In this document: piece by piece, positions 5,756 through 7,617 of the stretch
Position numbering within the stretch: the stretch's first letter is position 1
Layout of the letters: every line of letters begins with the position of its first letter
DNA from: Chloroflexota bacterium
GTDB taxonomy: Bacteria > Chloroflexota > Dormibacteria > Dormibacterales > Dormibacteraceae
DNA length: 7,617 bases
Assembly: GCA_005880345.1 (NCBI GenBank)
Contig: VBGE01000013.1
Span: 1 to 7,617 of the forward strand
Direction of reading: 5' to 3'
Made by a program: the position numbers and the translations under genes
Notes under the pieces: generated by a model
What the model saw: the letters and a program-made list of their open reading frames with translations, nothing else
Databases searched by the model: none
Told to the model about the DNA's origin: nothing

Positions 5756-6554
5756 GCCGATTTCGCGTTATCGTGCGGCCAGTTTGCGCAACTCGTGGGC
5801 GGCCAGGCTCCTCGCCTCCATCGCGTCAGGGCTGGTTGTCGTGGTGCTCACTATCCTCGGCTTCGGGCTAGTCGAGCAGGGCCGGCTGAACCTGGACAAC
5901 CTCGCCGCCGCCCACGGCACAGGCCTGGAGCTGGACCGCAACGCCTGGCACAGCGCCCCGACCGTCGTCTACGGCCTCATGGACCGTTGGTACGGCCACC
6001 CGTCGATCTACCAACCTCCGGCCATCGCCAACACCGACATCATCTTTTTCGACGTGAGCGGCAAGACGCAGGCCGACCTGATCAACGGCCTGAATCACTC
6101 GAACATCTGCGTGACGTACGGCCCGTGCCTGGTGGACCCGGCGGTACCGAGCGGAATCGCGTGGGGCCTCGAGGGAGATTTCGGCACGCAGGCTTATTAC
6201 TACTGCTACTCGCCGCGAACGACGACCCTGGATTTTCGCCATCGCGTGATCCTTCCCCGGTGGTCGCCGCCATCCGATGGCTCCGTCCCGAGAACCCTGG
6301 TCGAGAAGTGGAACGACCTGGCGAAGACGATCTACGTCCATGAAGCGGGGCACGTCGTGGTCGCCGAACAGGACATCGCCGACATGAACGCGCAGGCCCA
6401 GGCGCTGGCCACCTGTGACGCCGTGTTCAGTTTCTGGGCCGACCCTCATGTCTGGGACAAGCTCAGCGCCGACCAGAACGCGTATCACGCCCGCCTGCGA
6501 GCCGACTGCCGCCCCGAGATCGGATGCATCCCATACGGCTGGGAGGGCTGGTAG
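5706..6554 (+). CDS. Membrane-anchored DUF922 protein, putative zinc protease (HEAGH)
   Basis: About 282 residues from the ATG at 5706. A basic N-terminus and one membrane helix (about 34-56, RLLASIASGLVVVVLTILGF) point to an extracytoplasmic body. The body matches the DUF922 pattern (PF06037, described as putative secreted Zn-dependent proteases): FFDVSGKTQADLINGLN (114-130), IAWGLEGDFGTQAYYYCY (151-168), RHRVILPRWSPP (178-189), a Trp-x-(~10)-HE segment ending in VHEAGHVVVAEQDI (211-224), and QNAYHARLRADC (257-268). HEAGH (212-216) is an HExxH zinc-protease motif. Six cysteines (135, 141, 167, 237, 268, 274) lie in the exported part and could form disulfides. The start is unsure: GTG 5700 or ATG 5706 overlap the cupin gene by about 50 bases, whereas TTG 5784 would avoid overlap and begin just before the helix. 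Activity has not been shown for most of this family, and the call rests on motif recognition. Confidence 0.72.
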   Translation: MRRSRSTTAASANPPFRPISRYRAASLRNSWAARLLASIASGLVVVVLTILGFGLVEQGRLNLDNLAAAHGTGLELDRNAWHSAPTVVYGLMDRWYGHPSIYQPPAIANTDIIFFDVSGKTQADLINGLNHSNICVTYGPCLVDPAVPSGIAWGLEGDFGTQAYYYCYSPRTTTLDFRHRVILPRWSPPSDGSVPRTLVEKWNDLAKTIYVHEAGHVVVAEQDIADMNAQAQALATCDAVFSFWADPHVWDKLSADQNAYHARLRADCRPEIGCIPYGWEGW

Positions 6555-6558
6555 CCGG

Positions 6559-7491
6559 TCAGGCTCGGGCGGAGTCCTTCAGCGCGCTGATGTACTGCGA
6601 CGCCGCCACGGCCGCGGTCGTCCCGTCGCCCACGGCAGTGGCGATCTGCTTGGTCAGCTGCGCGCGCACGTCACCCACCGCCCAGATGCCCTCGACCGAG
6701 GTCTGCATGTTGCGGTCTGTCAGCAGGTAGCCGGCGGCGTCGTGGTCGACGTGCACCTTGAGCAGCGACGAGTTGGGCACGAACCCGATGAAGATGAAAA
6801 CGCCTCCCACGCGCAGCTCCTTGTTCTCTCCGTGCTGCTCGTAGCGGATCGAGTGCACCTTCTGATCGCCCGCGATCTCCTTCACGTGCGCGTCGAAGAT
6901 GAACTCGATCTTCGGATTGGCACGCGCGCGATCGACCAGGATCGGCTGCGCCCGCAGCTCGCTGCGGCGGTGGACCACGTAGACCTTGGATGCGTAGCGG
7001 GTGAGGAACTCGCCTTCCTCCACGGCCGCGTCGCCGCCGCCGATCACGGCGAGCTCCTGGCCCTTGAAGAAGGCGCCGTCGCACACCGCGCAGTAGCTGA
7101 CGCCACGGCCCGCCAGCTCCTTCTCTCCGGGCACCTCGAGGTACCGGGGCAGGCCGCCGGCGGCCATGATCAGGGCCGAGGTCCGCAGCTCCTCACCCGT
7201 CTCCAGGCGGATGATCTTGGTGTCGCCCTCGACCTCGATCTCCTTGACCGGCTCGAAGTCGCGGACGTCCACCCCAAAGCGCCGGGCATGCTCGCCCATC
7301 TTCATGGCGAGCTCAGAGCCCAGGATGGAGTCGAAGCCGGGATAGTCCTCGACCAGCTCGGTGTTCAGGAGCTGCCCGCCCAGCGGGCCGCGGTCCAGGA
7401 TGACCGTCTTCAGGTTCAGCCGGGCCGTGTACAGGGCCGCCGCCAGCCCGGCCGGGCCGCCCCCCACGATCACGACGTCGTACTCGCTCAC
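6559..7491 (-). CDS. trxB: Thioredoxin-disulfide reductase (TrxB)
   Basis: A 310-residue cytosolic flavoenzyme that uses NADPH to reduce thioredoxin, of normal length for the low-molecular-weight type. In order: FAD-binding GGGPAGLAAALYTAR (10-24); GGQLLNTELVEDYPGF (38-53); the redox-active disulfide C134-A-V-C137-D-G, placed in the NADPH domain as expected for TrxB; NADPH-binding GGGDAAVEEGEFL (151-163) followed by VHRRSELRA (173-181), whose HRRxxxR pattern favours NADPH over NADH; IFIGFVPNSSLL (233-244); and the C-terminal FAD motif AVGDVRAQLTKQIATAVGDG (271-290). All catalytic residues are present. The GTG at 7491 gives a start right at the first beta strand; AAGG lies just upstream. It converges on the DUF922 gene with 4 bases between stop codons and no terminator between. 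Two palindromes lie upstream and may regulate it. No thioredoxin gene is visible. Confidence 0.95.
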   Translation of the reverse strand: MSEYDVVIVGGGPAGLAAALYTARLNLKTVILDRGPLGGQLLNTELVEDYPGFDSILGSELAMKMGEHARRFGVDVRDFEPVKEIEVEGDTKIIRLETGEELRTSALIMAAGGLPRYLEVPGEKELAGRGVSYCAVCDGAFFKGQELAVIGGGDAAVEEGEFLTRYASKVYVVHRRSELRAQPILVDRARANPKIEFIFDAHVKEIAGDQKVHSIRYEQHGENKELRVGGVFIFIGFVPNSSLLKVHVDHDAAGYLLTDRNMQTSVEGIWAVGDVRAQLTKQIATAVGDGTTAAVAASQYISALKDSARA

Positions 7492-7556
7492 AGCCTTAAC
7501 AATTGTTCCCAGGCAGGGCTGTATTCCTAACGGGCGTCAGAGACTGCTCCGCAGTG

Positions 7557-7578
7557 TCGGATAGTCCGGACTAACCGA
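7557..7578. promoter_or_regulatory. Palindromic operator candidate, copy 1 (upstream of trxB)
   Basis: A 22-base dyad centred between 7567 and 7568: left half TCGGATAGTCC, right half GGACTAACCGA, symmetrical except for one position (A at 7574). Its core TAGTCCGGACTA (7562-7573) is a perfect 12-base palindrome. It is in the non-coding region upstream of trxB, about 76 bases before the GTG, and shares 16 identical bases with copy 2. Two copies of a long palindrome in one intergenic region are typical of repressor or activator sites. I cannot name the regulator. Confidence 0.6.
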
Positions 7579-7601
7579 ACATTTCGACGCCCAAATTCCC
7601 G

Positions 7602-7617
7602 GATAGTCCGGACTATC
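7602..7617. promoter_or_regulatory. Palindromic operator candidate, copy 2 (at window edge)
   Basis: GATAGTCC followed by GGACTATC, a perfect 16-base palindrome centred between 7609 and 7610 and reaching the last base of the window, so it may extend further. The 16-base stretch CGGATAGTCCGGACTA at 7600-7615 repeats exactly at 7558-7573. The two centres are 42 bases apart, close to four turns of B-DNA, which would put both sites on the same face of the helix. Confidence 0.6.

Noticed and set aside
6415..7530. 371-residue plus-strand open frame opposite trxB
   Set aside because: It is antisense to a complete, motif-perfect trxB and shows no recognisable domain; a GC-rich shadow.
7505..7535. 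SigR-type promoter (GGAAT ... GTT) for trxB
   Set aside because: A minus-strand GGAAT and GTT are present, but the spacer is 22 bases rather than the 18-19 needed.
7543..7555. ACTGC-TCC-GCAGT hairpin
   Set aside because: Five base pairs only, with no T run; no evidence that it acts as a terminator or attenuator.
7532..7592. Inverted repeat GGGCGTC (7532-7538) / GACGCCC (7586-7592) around palindrome copy 1
   Set aside because: Seven-base arms separated by 47 bases in GC-rich DNA are expected by chance; there is no further extension.

Overview
The window is a dense, high-GC bacterial segment (about two thirds G+C by eye) with almost no intergenic space. I see no tRNA, rRNA, mobile element, CRISPR array or phage gene. 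Many starts are non-ATG (GTG, TTG, probably one CTG) and most genes lack a clear Shine-Dalgarno sequence. These traits, together with the gene set (short NAPRT, Mrp followed by DUF971, membrane-anchored DUF3048 protein, DUF922 protein), suggest a free-living high-GC Gram-positive-type or Chloroflexota/Dormibacterota-like soil bacterium. That placement is inference; no marker gene here settles it.

Layout. Positions 1-2294 hold a leftward (minus-strand) cluster, read from right to left: nicotinate phosphoribosyltransferase (NAD salvage), an iron-sulfur uracil-DNA glycosylase, a small YCII-related protein, and the start of RsmE (16S rRNA m3U1498 methyltransferase), which runs off the left edge. 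The first three are joined by 4-base stop/start overlaps and RsmE follows after 7 bases, so this looks like one operon of nucleotide and RNA/DNA housekeeping genes.

A 42-base divergent gap (2295-2336) carries a perfect inverted repeat and separates this operon from a rightward cluster at 2337-6554. The rightward genes are Mrp/ApbC (Fe-S carrier ATPase with N-terminal DUF59), a DUF971 protein (a common Mrp partner), a membrane-anchored protein with two Ig-like domains and DUF3048, a small cupin, and a membrane-anchored DUF922 putative zinc protease with an HEAGH motif.

A convergent gene, thioredoxin reductase (trxB, minus strand, 6559-7491), ends 4 bases from the DUF922 gene. Its upstream region (7492-7617) contains two copies of a palindrome whose centres lie 42 bases apart, probably operators for trxB and/or a divergent gene just beyond the right edge.

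Functionally the window mixes NAD metabolism, DNA and ribosome maintenance, Fe-S cluster delivery, thiol redox control and two poorly characterised envelope proteins. The Fe-S carrier (Mrp) diverges from an operon encoding a predicted Fe-S enzyme (the glycosylase). I found no clear new multi-gene system. The best leads are the trxB-upstream palindrome pair, the apparent CTG start of the glycosylase, the altered motif I of that enzyme, and the pair of envelope proteins of unknown function.
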